Assembly (NCBI GenBank): GCA_963931655.1
Contig: OZ007036.1
Span: 310,001 to 374,000, forward strand
Reading direction: 5' to 3'
From: Butyricicoccus_B sp017886875
GTDB taxonomy: Bacteria; Bacillota; Clostridia; Oscillospirales; Butyricicoccaceae
DNA: 64,000 nucleotides
Shown here: piece after piece, positions 17,815 through 27,290 of the stretch
How the letters are laid out: every line of letters begins with the position of its first letter
Numbering within the stretch: the first letter of the stretch is position 1
Translations under genes and position numbers: made by a program
The notes under the pieces: model-generated
Databases searched by the model: none
The model's input: only the letters and a program-made list of their open reading frames with translations
What the model was told of the DNA's origin: nothing

Positions 17815-20443
17815 AGTTAAGAACAAAAAAATTATATCTTTTCTTTCAAGAAAAACATTGTTTGCAAATAAAAATAGAAATATTATAGCAATATCAGCTA
17901 TTATTCTTACAACACTTTTGTTTACATCTCTTTTCACAATAGCTATATCAATAAATGATGGTTTTCAGCAGAGCAATTTCAGACAAGCAGGAGGTTTCGC
18001 ACATGGCACATTTAAATATTTAACTAAAGAACAATATGAGCAGTTAAAAGATGACACACTTATAAAAGAATATGGAGTTAGAAGATTTTTAGGAATGCCA
18101 ACAGATGAACCTTTTAATAAATCTCATGTAGAAGTTGGTTATTCAGATGCAAATTATGCACACTGGACATATTGCGACCCAATAGAAGGTACTTTACCAA
18201 AAGAAAATACAAATGAGGCTGCAACAGATACAAAAGTGCTTGAACTTTTAGGCGTAAAACCAGAATTAGGTACAGAATTTACAGTTACATTTTATGTTGA
18301 TGGGAAAAAAACAACTCAAACATTTACTCTTTGCGGCTTTTGGGAATATGATAGTGCAGTAGTAGCAAATAATATACTTATACCAGAAAGCAGAGTTAAT
18401 TATATTTTAAATGAATTAAATGTTCAGCCATCAGAACAAACTGGAAGCTGGAATTTAAATGTTATGTTTAAAAACAGCTTTAATATAGAAAGTAAAATAA
18501 ATAGGATACTAGAAAATCATGGCTATCAAAATGAACAAAAAGATGATAATTATATAGCTACAGGCGTAAACTGGGGATATTCAGCATCGCAGCTTTATCA
18601 AAATATGGATACAACCACCATTTTAGCTATATTATCAGCGTTAATAATTATAATTTTTACAGGTTATCTTATTATATATAATGTTTTTCAAATTTCTGTT
18701 TCAAATGATATAAAATTTTACGGTCTATTAAAAACAATAGGAACAACACCAAAACAACTTAAAATTATTATACGAAAGCAAGCTATTATGTTATCTTGTG
18801 TAGGTGTTCCAATAGGGTTGTTGTTAGGCTGGTTTGTAGGTGGTAAATTGACACCAGTTATATCAAATCAACTTGATGGAATTGTAACAGTTATATCTAT
18901 AAATCCAATTATTTTTATTATATCTGCACTTTTTTCAATATTTACTGTGCTTATATCTTGTCATAAACCAGAAAAAATAGCGGCAAAAGTTTCTGCTATT
19001 GAGGCTGTACGTTATACAGATGCAGCAAACACAAAGCAAAAAGGAAAAAGAAAATCTCAAAAAGCTTCTATTTTATCAATGGCAAAAGCAAATGTTGGTA
19101 GAAACAAAATAAAAACAGTTGTAACAGTTTTATCATTGTCGCTTTCTGTTGTTTTGCTTACCATAACCATTATATTTACTAAAGGCTTTGATATGGATAA
19201 ATATCTAAGACGAATGGCAGTTGATTTTCAAATCGCTAATGCAGGATATTTTCAAACTGGCGGAGAGATTTTTAATAAGGATATGGAACTTAGCGAAAAT
19301 GTAATAGAGCAAATGAAAATATTTGACGGTATAAAAGGCGGAATAACATACGGAAAAGTATCCGCAGCACAGGAATTTGTAACTGAAGAATATTATCGTA
19401 ATAACTTACTTTCTCATTACAATACAGAAGAACAAATGGATAGTATAATTTCATTTATGGAAAAAGATAAGAATAATATGCTTGTATCAAACGTACAACT
19501 CTATGGCATGGAAGATTTTATACTTGATAAATTAACTGTCCATGAAGGAGATATTTCCAAAATAAAAGAGCCAAATAGCAAATATATTGCCGCAGTATAT
19601 TCAGACGATGATTACGGTGAAATCATTAAAGAAAGCCAATGGGCAAAACTTGGAGATACTGTAAAGATTAGATATGTGGATAAATTTGAATATTTTAATC
19701 CAAACACAGGGGAGGTTTATTCACAAGATGAAGATTTTTCTGATTTGCCTTTTTCTTCTCGTGCAGTAGAATACCATGAAGAAGAATATATAGTTGCAGC
19801 TATTGTTACAATTCCATCATCTCTTAGTTATAGATACTATGGAAGTGATGAGTTTATTTTAAATGCTCAAACACTCATTAACGATACTGGTACAGATAGT
19901 GTTATGTATTATGCTTTTGATGTAGATGAAAACGAACAACAAATAAAAGATTTTCTTGAAAGTTATACAACAGAGATAAATTCTAGTCTTGATTATGAAA
20001 GTAAAGATACATATGCTGCTCAGTTTTCAGGTTTTAGAAATATGTTTTTAATACTTGGTATATCCATTAGTGCAGTTGTTGCAATTATAGGTATACTTAA
20101 TTTCTTTAATGCAATACTTACAGGAATTTGTGTAAGACAACGTGAATTTGCAGTTTTACAATCTATTGGTATGACAGGTAAACAACTTAAAAAAATGCTG
20201 GTATTTGAAGGTTTATGGTATGCCTTGACTTGTGCTATATTTTCACTTATTTTAGCTCTTGTTTTAAGTCCTATCATAGGAAACATGTTTGAAAATATAT
20301 TTTGGTTTTTTACATATAAATTTTCAATAATACCTGTTTTATTATTATCAATAATATTTGCGTTTTTAGGTATTATACTGCCGCTTATAACCTATAAATT
20401 CACAGTAAAGCATTCAATAGTAGAACGATTAAGAGCTGAATAA
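17807..20443 (+). CDS. Large FtsX-like ABC transporter permease
   Basis: 878 residues with two FtsX modules. One N-terminal helix is followed by an extracytoplasmic domain (about 60-265) and three helices with FYGLLKTIGTTPKQLK. A second module begins near residue 425 with a helix, a large extracytoplasmic domain (about 460-740) and three final helices with EFAVLQSIGMTGKQLKK. The ATG is chosen for its overlap (ATGATTAA) with the ATPase stop. With the adjacent ATPase it would form a MacB/YtrEF-like exporter, probably controlled by the upstream OmpR pair. Its open frame is intact although the ATPase frame is broken. Confidence 0.88.
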   Translation: MIKVKNKKIISFLSRKTLFANKNRNIIAISAIILTTLLFTSLFTIAISINDGFQQSNFRQAGGFAHGTFKYLTKEQYEQLKDDTLIKEYGVRRFLGMPTDEPFNKSHVEVGYSDANYAHWTYCDPIEGTLPKENTNEAATDTKVLELLGVKPELGTEFTVTFYVDGKKTTQTFTLCGFWEYDSAVVANNILIPESRVNYILNELNVQPSEQTGSWNLNVMFKNSFNIESKINRILENHGYQNEQKDDNYIATGVNWGYSASQLYQNMDTTTILAILSALIIIIFTGYLIIYNVFQISVSNDIKFYGLLKTIGTTPKQLKIIIRKQAIMLSCVGVPIGLLLGWFVGGKLTPVISNQLDGIVTVISINPIIFIISALFSIFTVLISCHKPEKIAAKVSAIEAVRYTDAANTKQKGKRKSQKASILSMAKANVGRNKIKTVVTVLSLSLSVVLLTITIIFTKGFDMDKYLRRMAVDFQIANAGYFQTGGEIFNKDMELSENVIEQMKIFDGIKGGITYGKVSAAQEFVTEEYYRNNLLSHYNTEEQMDSIISFMEKDKNNMLVSNVQLYGMEDFILDKLTVHEGDISKIKEPNSKYIAAVYSDDDYGEIIKESQWAKLGDTVKIRYVDKFEYFNPNTGEVYSQDEDFSDLPFSSRAVEYHEEEYIVAAIVTIPSSLSYRYYGSDEFILNAQTLINDTGTDSVMYYAFDVDENEQQIKDFLESYTTEINSSLDYESKDTYAAQFSGFRNMFLILGISISAVVAIIGILNFFNAILTGICVRQREFAVLQSIGMTGKQLKKMLVFEGLWYALTCAIFSLILALVLSPIIGNMFENIFWFFTYKFSIIPVLLLSIIFAFLGIILPLITYKFTVKHSIVERLRAE

Positions 20444-20521
20444 TATGCTTGATAAATTTAAAATATAAGTAATTAATACATGTTAAAAATTTTAGTTTAA
20501 TTTAGTATTAAAGCAAAAATA

Positions 20522-20554
20522 AAACTGATTTCGTTTTAAAAACGAAATCAGTTT
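20522..20554. terminator. Bidirectional intrinsic terminator
   Basis: A 16-bp perfect stem, AAACTGATTTCGTTTT with its complement, has almost no loop and T-rich flanks. It separates the plus-strand permease gene from the minus-strand CheY gene. Confidence 0.85.
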
Positions 20555-20558
20555 GTTT

Positions 20559-20924
20559 TTATTCAGAAAAAATATTGTTCATAGACTTTAAAACTTGTTC
20601 ACGATTAAATGGTTTATATATAAATCCTTTTGCACCTATTTGTTTTGCTTCAGTTATGGTGTCATCATAAGCAAGTGATGAAATCATAAGTATGTTTGCA
20701 TCAGGGTGTGATTGTAGAATTTGACGAGCAGCTTCTAATCCATCAATACCAGGCATAAGAATATCCATTGTAACAATATCAGGATTAACTGAATTGTATT
20801 GTTCTATAGCTTCTTCACCATTTTGACAACATGTGACAATCTCATATTCAGAATTTGATAATACTTGTTGAAGCTGAAACTGTACAACTCGAGAATCATC
20901 TACAATCATAACTTTTTTTGACAT
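20559..20924 (-). CDS. CheY-like single-domain response regulator
   Basis: 121 residues, receiver domain only. The acidic pocket is VDDSRVVQ, the phosphoacceptor Asp is in IVTMDILMPGIDG, and the conserved residues are in MISSLAYDD and FIYKPF. AAGGAGTT precedes the ATG at 20924. It is the last gene of an operon with a CheX-like phosphatase and a FapA-like protein, so the phosphatase probably acts on this receiver. No flagellar genes are visible nearby; the module may control adhesion, pili or motility encoded elsewhere. Confidence 0.88.
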   Translation of the reverse strand: MSKKVMIVDDSRVVQFQLQQVLSNSEYEIVTCCQNGEEAIEQYNSVNPDIVTMDILMPGIDGLEAARQILQSHPDANILMISSLAYDDTITEAKQIGAKGFIYKPFNREQVLKSMNNIFSE

Positions 20925-20961
20925 AATATAACTCCTTTTTAAATTATGAATTTGATTTATA

Positions 20962-21438
20962 TTATTTTTTATTATCATTTAGTAAAACTGAAAATTCAAG
21001 AATTAGCAAAATACCTTCATTATAATTGTTTACATAATATAGCTCGCAGCAGTATTGTGTATGTTCATTTAAAATATGACTTCCATTTTGAAAAACTGGA
21101 ATGTCAAATTTAGTAGGTTTATGGACAAGAGAAAATACTTTATTAACTAATCGTCCACAAATTACATTTAAGTATTCTATAGATGCATCTTCAATATCTT
21201 GTTTAGAAACATTTTCATTTTGAAAAATTTCTTGTGTTAATCGAAGAAGAAATGATTTATCCGCCAATAATGAAAGAGTCGCTTTACAATTACCTTGAAA
21301 AGATGTATTTATGGTGCAAACATCTTGAGAAAGAGAACCAACATCACTTTTGATTTTAATATTTGCCATTTGCTCAGTGGTATTAAACATTATGCCATTT
21401 AAAATTTCTTGCATTTCTTTATCACTCAATGAATTCAA
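20962..21438 (-). CDS. CheX-like chemotaxis phosphatase
   Basis: 158 residues with the CheC/CheX/FliY-type fold. The signature ExxN is in DASIEYLNVICGRLVNKVF, with one copy as in CheX. Members dephosphorylate CheY-P. The start appears to be TTG, 8 bp after AGAGGTG; the next ATG would shorten the protein by eight residues. The gene lies between the fapA-like gene and the cheY-like gene with short gaps (19 and 37 bp), supporting a dedicated phosphorelay. Confidence 0.75.
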   Translation of the reverse strand: MNSLSDKEMQEILNGIMFNTTEQMANIKIKSDVGSLSQDVCTINTSFQGNCKATLSLLADKSFLLRLTQEIFQNENVSKQDIEDASIEYLNVICGRLVNKVFSLVHKPTKFDIPVFQNGSHILNEHTQYCCELYYVNNYNEGILLILEFSVLLNDNKK

Positions 21439-21457
21439 GATAAATCACCTCTAATTA

Positions 21458-23191
21458 TTAAATGAAATTTATTTTTCCATCGTCTCTTAAACCTATCGTA
21501 CAGTTAGTTTTTTCATCTTCTATATTAAATGACATTTTATCTATTGTGATAATTGCACCAGAATATATTTTTTCACAAGTGAGTGTACATGAGTTATCTA
21601 AACACATACTTTCAACATACTTATCAAATTCCTTTTGAATTTTATCTAGCTTCATTTTTGCTACACATTGACTAAGGCGAAGTTTAGCCAAAGTTTCGTC
21701 ATTAGTGGGGGACTTTGGTCTGGCGGAAACTATCTGTATTTTTTTGGTGATTTCATTTAATTCAGCTTGTATATTTTCTATATCTACCTCATCACAAGGA
21801 ATACCACCCAAGATAATATTTATTTGTTGTTCTGCTTTAGAGCCAACTATTTTAGCTGAAATTTCTTTAGAACTACGAATTGTACCACAAGTAATTACAC
21901 CTAATCCAGTTCGTGCTGTTACTGTACCATTGCTATAAATATTGCAATCAATTATACAATCTGCTTGCACAACATCTTGAGCGTAAGCAGTACAATGTTC
22001 AAGATATTTAGCATATATACCTTTATGTGCTCGAATAGTAGCATTATATTGTCCTTGAACACCGCCTAAAGCTATAATATTCTCACCAGCTTCTATATTA
22101 CATGCTTCAACAACACCATCAACTTGAACATCACCAGTTGCACGTATTGTAACACCAACACAAGCATCACCATGTATATGTATATCGCCTAAAAAATTAA
22201 TATCATGTTGTTCATCACTTGATTTGATACCATTAAAAATTTCTAAAATTGGTTTAACTTGAAAATTTCCGCCAGAATAATCGACATTTCCTGTTTTTTC
22301 TGCAATAAGATATCGTCCATCTTTTGATAATCCTGTATTACGACCTTTTGGAATGTTTGCAGCCTGTCCATCTTTAGGAGGAGGGAGAAGTAAATCTCTT
22401 GTGACAGTTATTCCTGATATACCCAATGTTGGAGGAATAATTTCACATATTACACCACCTTTTTGAATTTTTCTATTTAAATTAAGTCGTGCATAATCAA
22501 CATGACTTAGTTCTGCTTTCTCCATATGAGTATAAACGTCACGAGAGTATAATTCTACAATATGACCGTCTTCACCATCAATAGGAGGCTTGCCACAGGC
22601 TATTAAAAATAAACAAAAGTATCGTTTTTTATCATTTGGCAGTGAATAGAGAAAGTCAAAATCAATGCCAAAGCTAACACCACGGTCTATAAGAATTTGA
22701 AGAATTTGAGAATTAGTCAATGTTTTACCTTTTCCAATAGGAGGAAAAATAGATATCCAAGCAAGCATTTTATCACTAGATACATGTATAAATATTTCTT
22801 CATCTAAGTCTTGCAAACTTTGTTGAGTTTTATCTAGGAAAGCATGGTTTATTCTTCTTGTAGAAAATATGTGTAGCATTTTTAAAATTTTTTCTGCTTC
22901 AGATTTGTTGTTGTAAATAGAAGCAATTTCAAAATTTTTAGGGCTTGATAGCATATTTACAAGAAATGAATTTTGGTTTTTAATGTTATTATATAATGTA
23001 TAAATGATATTTAATGGGTTCTCAGAAGGAACAACAATACTAGATACAGTTTGTGTTAAACTATCTGTATTTTTTTTATCATCAGTTATGTTATCAGTTT
23101 TAAGTTGGTTAGAATTGTCTGAAGAATTTGGGACATTTTGCAAATTATCATTTTTATTATTTCTTGAAAATAGTTTTTCCCATCTAGCCAT
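21458..23191 (-). CDS. FapA (DUF342) family protein
   Basis: 577 residues. A low-complexity Asn/Ser/Lys-rich N-terminal stretch (about 5-60) is followed by an N-terminal domain and the DUF342 beta-helix (about 240-480). The repeat of polar turns GDIHIHGDACVG, GDVQVDGVVE and NGTVTARTGLG is visible, and the protein ends in a coiled-coil segment. FapA-type proteins occur in flagellar or chemotaxis loci and have been linked to polar organisation; a molecular function is not settled. It is the first gene of the FapA-CheX-CheY operon, divergent from the iron-regulated operon. Confidence 0.85.
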   Translation of the reverse strand: MARWEKLFSRNNKNDNLQNVPNSSDNSNQLKTDNITDDKKNTDSLTQTVSSIVVPSENPLNIIYTLYNNIKNQNSFLVNMLSSPKNFEIASIYNNKSEAEKILKMLHIFSTRRINHAFLDKTQQSLQDLDEEIFIHVSSDKMLAWISIFPPIGKGKTLTNSQILQILIDRGVSFGIDFDFLYSLPNDKKRYFCLFLIACGKPPIDGEDGHIVELYSRDVYTHMEKAELSHVDYARLNLNRKIQKGGVICEIIPPTLGISGITVTRDLLLPPPKDGQAANIPKGRNTGLSKDGRYLIAEKTGNVDYSGGNFQVKPILEIFNGIKSSDEQHDINFLGDIHIHGDACVGVTIRATGDVQVDGVVEACNIEAGENIIALGGVQGQYNATIRAHKGIYAKYLEHCTAYAQDVVQADCIIDCNIYSNGTVTARTGLGVITCGTIRSSKEISAKIVGSKAEQQINIILGGIPCDEVDIENIQAELNEITKKIQIVSARPKSPTNDETLAKLRLSQCVAKMKLDKIQKEFDKYVESMCLDNSCTLTCEKIYSGAIITIDKMSFNIEDEKTNCTIGLRDDGKINFI

Positions 23192-23334
23192 TAATATCTC
23201 AGTCCCTTCCCACTTGAGATTTATAAAATTAATGTTATTTATGTTTTAATTATAAGAAAAAATAGTTAGAAATACAATAAATTTTTAAAATAATTTTAAA
23301 AAAATTTTTATTATGAAAAAAATTTTTAAAAGTG

Positions 23335-23363
23335 TTGACATATGCTAACTAAGATGGTATAGT
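23335..23363 (+). promoter_or_regulatory. Sigma-A promoter of the DUF3793-flavodoxin operon
   Basis: TTGACA and TATAGT are spaced by exactly 17 bp. The spacer holds GCTAAC, a half-site of the iron box, and complete boxes follow downstream, so a metal-loaded repressor would cover the start region. Confidence 0.8.
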
Positions 23364-23370
23364 AAACACA

Positions 23371-23423
23371 TCAGTTAGCTAGCGCTAACTGAATAAAATA
23401 TCAAACAGTTAGCTTTAGTTAAC
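23371..23423. promoter_or_regulatory. Tandem DtxR-type iron boxes
   Basis: Box one (23371-23392) is a perfect dyad, TCAGTTAGC and GCTAACTGA around four bases. Box two (23408-23423) reads GTTAGC-N4-GTTAAC, the same as the box before the DtxR gene at the start of the window. Both lie between the promoter and the start codon of the DUF3793 gene. Repression under high iron is the expected result. Confidence 0.75.
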
Positions 23424-23436
23424 GAAAGGAGGACAT

Positions 23437-24018
23437 ATGTTTAGTATTTCTCTTTTTGAGCAGGAGCTTGTACATCATTGTTCCCCTGCTTTTGCTAAAT
23501 TAAAACCTGCAAATCTAGTTTGTTTTCAAAAACAAAAGTTTCCAAACTTTAATGAAGATTATAAAAAATATAAAAAAGAGCTTAAAAAATTTGGAATAGA
23601 AATTGAGGAGCTTTGTTCATGTGAAAAACGTCATCTTGTGCTTGTTTATCAAAAAGATGCATTGGAACATCAGCTAAAAAGACCAGAGATTTTAAAACAG
23701 CTAATACGCTATGGTTATCCAGATGGCAATTTAAACACACAGCTTAAAATTTTAAGTGAGCGTTTAGTTAAGACAAATGGTTTTCCTCATGAAATAGGAT
23801 TGTTTTTAGGTTATCCGCTTAGAGATGTGCTTGCATTTGAACATTACAAGGGTGAAGGTGCAAAACTTTGCGGTTACTGGAAAGTGTATTTTGATGTGGA
23901 AAATGCAAAGAAGACATTTGATATTTTTGATAAATGCAGAGATAAATTTGAAGAAAGACTATTTGCAGGAAAAACATTAGCTCAGTTGCTGGAAATGCAA
24001 TTAATGCGTACAGCTTGA
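23437..24018 (+). CDS. DUF3793 family protein, iron-regulated
   Basis: 193 residues, soluble, no signal peptide. Recognisable family segments are CSPAFAKLKPANLVCF near the N-terminus, HEIGLFLGYPLRDVLAF and LCGYWKVYFDVENAKK in the centre. The biochemical role is unknown; in clostridia these genes often lie with flavodoxin or iron transport genes. AAAGGAGG precedes the ATG. It is first in a two-gene operon with flavodoxin under tandem iron boxes, which suggests a role under iron starvation, perhaps in handling flavodoxin or haem-type cofactors; that is inference. Confidence 0.85.
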   Translation: MFSISLFEQELVHHCSPAFAKLKPANLVCFQKQKFPNFNEDYKKYKKELKKFGIEIEELCSCEKRHLVLVYQKDALEHQLKRPEILKQLIRYGYPDGNLNTQLKILSERLVKTNGFPHEIGLFLGYPLRDVLAFEHYKGEGAKLCGYWKVYFDVENAKKTFDIFDKCRDKFEERLFAGKTLAQLLEMQLMRTA

Positions 24019-24058
24019 GAATATAAAATTATAACTCTTAATTTGGAGGTAAGATATT

Positions 24059-24487
24059 ATGAATAAGGTAGCAGTTATTTATTGGTCTGGTACAGGAAAC
24101 ACAGAAGCTATGGCAAATGCTATTGCAGATGGTGCAAAAGAAGCAGGTGCAGAGGTTAGCCTAATGAGCGTATCAGAAACAAATGCAAGTGATGCTGCAA
24201 AGTTTGATAGATTAGCACTTGGTTGTCCTGCAATGGGTGCAGAAGTGCTTGAAGAAATGGAATTTGAACCATTTTTCACAGAACTAGAGTCCAATTTAAC
24301 TGGTAAGAAAGTTGCACTTTTCGGCTCTTATGGCTGGGGAGATGGTCAATGGATACATGACTGGCAGGAACGTACTGATAATGCTGGTGCATATATTGTA
24401 AATGGTGAGGGTTTAAAGGTACATGAAACCCCAACTGATGAAGATTTAGATGCATGTAAGGCATTAGGTAAGGCACTTGCTAACTAA
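24059..24487 (+). CDS. Flavodoxin
   Basis: 142 residues, short-chain flavodoxin. The FMN phosphate loop is YWSGTGNTEAMANAI, and the isoalloxazine-binding loops are LGCPAMGAEVLEE and FGSYGWGDGQW. It is a one- or two-electron carrier that replaces ferredoxin when iron is short. It lies 40 bp after the DUF3793 gene in the same operon, with TTGGAGG before the ATG. The iron boxes upstream agree with induction when iron is scarce. Confidence 0.93.
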   Translation: MNKVAVIYWSGTGNTEAMANAIADGAKEAGAEVSLMSVSETNASDAAKFDRLALGCPAMGAEVLEEMEFEPFFTELESNLTGKKVALFGSYGWGDGQWIHDWQERTDNAGAYIVNGEGLKVHETPTDEDLDACKALGKALAN

Positions 24488-24553
24488 ATTAACACATATC
24501 GTTCCCATAAGCTTTTGAGCATACGGGTACTTCATTCCTCATTATCTTGTGGT

Positions 24554-24583
24554 AAAAGGCGTAGTCTAATGGCTACGTCTTTT
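24554..24583 (+). terminator. Intrinsic terminator of the flavodoxin operon
   Basis: AAAAGGCGTAG pairs with CTACGTCTTTT with one G-T pair; the stem is followed by T residues. It lies between flavodoxin and polA. Confidence 0.7.
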
Positions 24584-24656
24584 GCTATTGTGCTTAAAGC
24601 TTGGTTTATGATATACTTATTTAAATAGTAAAATGTAAGGCAGGAAGGTGAGAAAA

Positions 24657-27284
24657 ATGAAAATCATGGTAATAGACGGCAACAGCATACTTAATAGAGC
24701 ATTTTATGGTGTGCGTTTGCTTACAAATCATGAAGGATTTTATACTAATGCAATATATGGATTTTTATCTACTCTCTTTAAATTACAAGATGAAGAAATG
24801 CCAGAACATACTATTGTGTGTTTTGATGTAAAAGAAAAAACATTTAGACACAATAAATTTGAAAGCTACAAGGCAACTAGAAAGGGTATGCCAGATGAGC
24901 TTGCAATGCAGCTTCCTGTTATGAAAGATATATTAGATAAACTAGGCATAACAACATGTGAAAAAGCAGGTTATGAAGCTGATGATTTAATCGGCACAAT
25001 TTCACGCATAGTTAGTGAAAGCTCAAATGAATGTGTTATAGTAACAGGTGATAAAGATAGTTTACAACTTATAGGCAATGGCACAAGTGTTAGACTTGTC
25101 ACAACTAAAATGGGACAAAGCACCACAACTAAATATGATGAACAAACTTTTGAAGAAGAATATGGTTTTAAACCTAATCAAATTATAGATTTAAAAGCAC
25201 TTATGGGCGATACATCGGATAATATTTCAGGTGTTGCAGGAATTGGCAAAAAAATAGCAAATGACCTTATAAAGCTCTTTGGAAGTTTGGAAAATATATA
25301 TAAAAATATAGATAGTGAGCAAATTAAAAAAGGTGTTCGTGATAAGTTAATACTTGGTGAACAAAGTGCAAAAGATAGTTATTGGCTTGCAACTATTGAT
25401 AGAAATGCACCTCTTGATATAGACCCTCTAAATTTACCAGATGAATTTATTGATGAAACTGCACTTCTTGAGATTTTTAATAAATTAGAGCTTAAAACAT
25501 TTATAAATAGGTTGGGTTTGGTTTCAGATAATGTATTTGAGCAAAAAGAAATTGAAATTTTAAATATTACAGATTTTGATGATATAAAAAAATTAGAGCC
25601 TCAAAATACTTCACAGCCTATTTTTGTGCATGTAAATAAAGTACAATCAGCGGTTTGTGTGCATGTAGAAGACAAATATTATATTATTAAGGCTCATCAG
25701 TTTACAGAAGATGAATGGTTTGAAATTTTACGTCGAATATTTAAGCTAAATGTTATTATGCACGATGCAAAAGAGCAGATTGTAAACCTTATGAACCTTG
25801 GAATAAATACAGATGGTATAAAATTTGACACATGTTTAGCAGCATATTTATTAAATCCGGCTGAAGGTTCATATGATTTACAGCGTGTTGCACTTGCTTA
25901 TTGTCAAATTGAGCTTAAAGAACCAGAATTTGATAATGAAGATGCATTTTTAGGCTTAATTGATAACGAAGATATGTCAAAACAAATGGCTAAATGGACA
26001 CAAGCAATAGAATGTATTTATAATGAAATTATGCCAAAATTAAAGGCACAGCCTGAAATTGAAAAGCTTTATTATGAATTAGAGTTTCCACTAATGACAG
26101 TGCTTGCTGATATGCAAAAAATAGGTTGTAAGGTAGACGCTAATTTATTGCGTGAGTTTGGTGTAAATCTTGATAAGCGTATAGAGCTTTTGACAAATGA
26201 AATATATGATTATGCAGATGGAGAATTTAAAATAAATTCACCAAAGCAGCTTGGAGAAATATTATTTGATAAACTTGGTTTACCCGCTCAGAAAAAGACA
26301 AAAAGTGGTTATTCTACAAGTGCAGAGGTATTGGAAGCTATTTCTGGATATCACCCAATAGTTAATGCAGTTTTGGAATATAGACAGCTTACAAAATTAA
26401 AAAGCACATATGTAGATGGCTTATTAAAAGTTATAAGTAAATCTGATGGCAGAATACACTCACATTTTCAGCAAACAGCAACATCAACGGGTAGACTTTC
26501 TTCAGTAGACCCTAATTTGCAAAACATACCTGTTCGCACAGAACTAGGTAGAGAGCTTAGAAAAATGTTTGTTGCACAAGATGAAAACCATGTGCTTATT
26601 GACGCAGATTATTCGCAGATTGAGCTTAGAGTGCTTGCACATATTGCACAAGATGAGGCTATGCTAGAAGCGTTTAGAAATGGTAAAGATATTCATGCAG
26701 CTACAGCAGCTAAAGTTTATGGAGTTAATATTGAAGATGTAACAAGCCAAATGAGGTCAAGCTGTAAGGCAGTTAATTTTGGCATTGTTTATGGTATTTC
26801 TGATTTTGCACTTGCTGGCGATTTAGGAATAAGCCGCAAACAAGCAGGCGAATTTATAAAAAGTTATCTTGAAACATATACTGGTGTTGATAAATATATG
26901 AATGATATTAAGGTTAGTGCAAGAGAAAAGGGATATGTGGAAACATTATTTGGTAGAAGAAGATATTTACCAGAGCTTTCAAGTAAGAGTTTTCCTATAA
27001 GAGCATTTGGTGAACGAATAGCAATGAACACACCAATTCAAGGTACAGCAGCAGATATAATAAAAATTGCAATGCTTAGAGTTTGGAAGCGTTTAAAAAT
27101 AGAGGGATATAAAACAAAGCTTATTTTACAAGTGCATGACGAACTTATTTTAGAAGCACCGCTTGATGAGCGTGAAAAAGTTACAAGTTTACTAACCGAA
27201 GAAATGGAAAATGCGATAAAAATGGACGTACCACTTGTAGCAGAAGCACATTTTGGGCATGATTGGTATACAGCTAAGGGGTAA
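24657..27284 (+). CDS. polA: DNA polymerase I
   Basis: 875 residues. The N-terminal 5'-3' exonuclease (about 1-290) has VIDGNSILNRAFYG, the acidic cluster EADDLIGTI and ALMGDTSDNISG. The middle region is the degenerate 3'-5' exonuclease fold without the catalytic acidic residues, as usual in Gram-positive bacteria. The polymerase part has motif A DADYSQIELRVLAH, motif B RSSCKAVNFGIVYG and motif C QVHDELI. It acts in Okazaki fragment maturation and repair. AAGGTG precedes the ATG at 24657. An oxidoreductase gene follows 6 bp after its stop, which probably reflects shared transcription only. Confidence 0.96.
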   Translation: MKIMVIDGNSILNRAFYGVRLLTNHEGFYTNAIYGFLSTLFKLQDEEMPEHTIVCFDVKEKTFRHNKFESYKATRKGMPDELAMQLPVMKDILDKLGITTCEKAGYEADDLIGTISRIVSESSNECVIVTGDKDSLQLIGNGTSVRLVTTKMGQSTTTKYDEQTFEEEYGFKPNQIIDLKALMGDTSDNISGVAGIGKKIANDLIKLFGSLENIYKNIDSEQIKKGVRDKLILGEQSAKDSYWLATIDRNAPLDIDPLNLPDEFIDETALLEIFNKLELKTFINRLGLVSDNVFEQKEIEILNITDFDDIKKLEPQNTSQPIFVHVNKVQSAVCVHVEDKYYIIKAHQFTEDEWFEILRRIFKLNVIMHDAKEQIVNLMNLGINTDGIKFDTCLAAYLLNPAEGSYDLQRVALAYCQIELKEPEFDNEDAFLGLIDNEDMSKQMAKWTQAIECIYNEIMPKLKAQPEIEKLYYELEFPLMTVLADMQKIGCKVDANLLREFGVNLDKRIELLTNEIYDYADGEFKINSPKQLGEILFDKLGLPAQKKTKSGYSTSAEVLEAISGYHPIVNAVLEYRQLTKLKSTYVDGLLKVISKSDGRIHSHFQQTATSTGRLSSVDPNLQNIPVRTELGRELRKMFVAQDENHVLIDADYSQIELRVLAHIAQDEAMLEAFRNGKDIHAATAAKVYGVNIEDVTSQMRSSCKAVNFGIVYGISDFALAGDLGISRKQAGEFIKSYLETYTGVDKYMNDIKVSAREKGYVETLFGRRRYLPELSSKSFPIRAFGERIAMNTPIQGTAADIIKIAMLRVWKRLKIEGYKTKLILQVHDELILEAPLDEREKVTSLLTEEMENAIKMDVPLVAEAHFGHDWYTAKG

Positions 27285-27290
27285 TATAAT

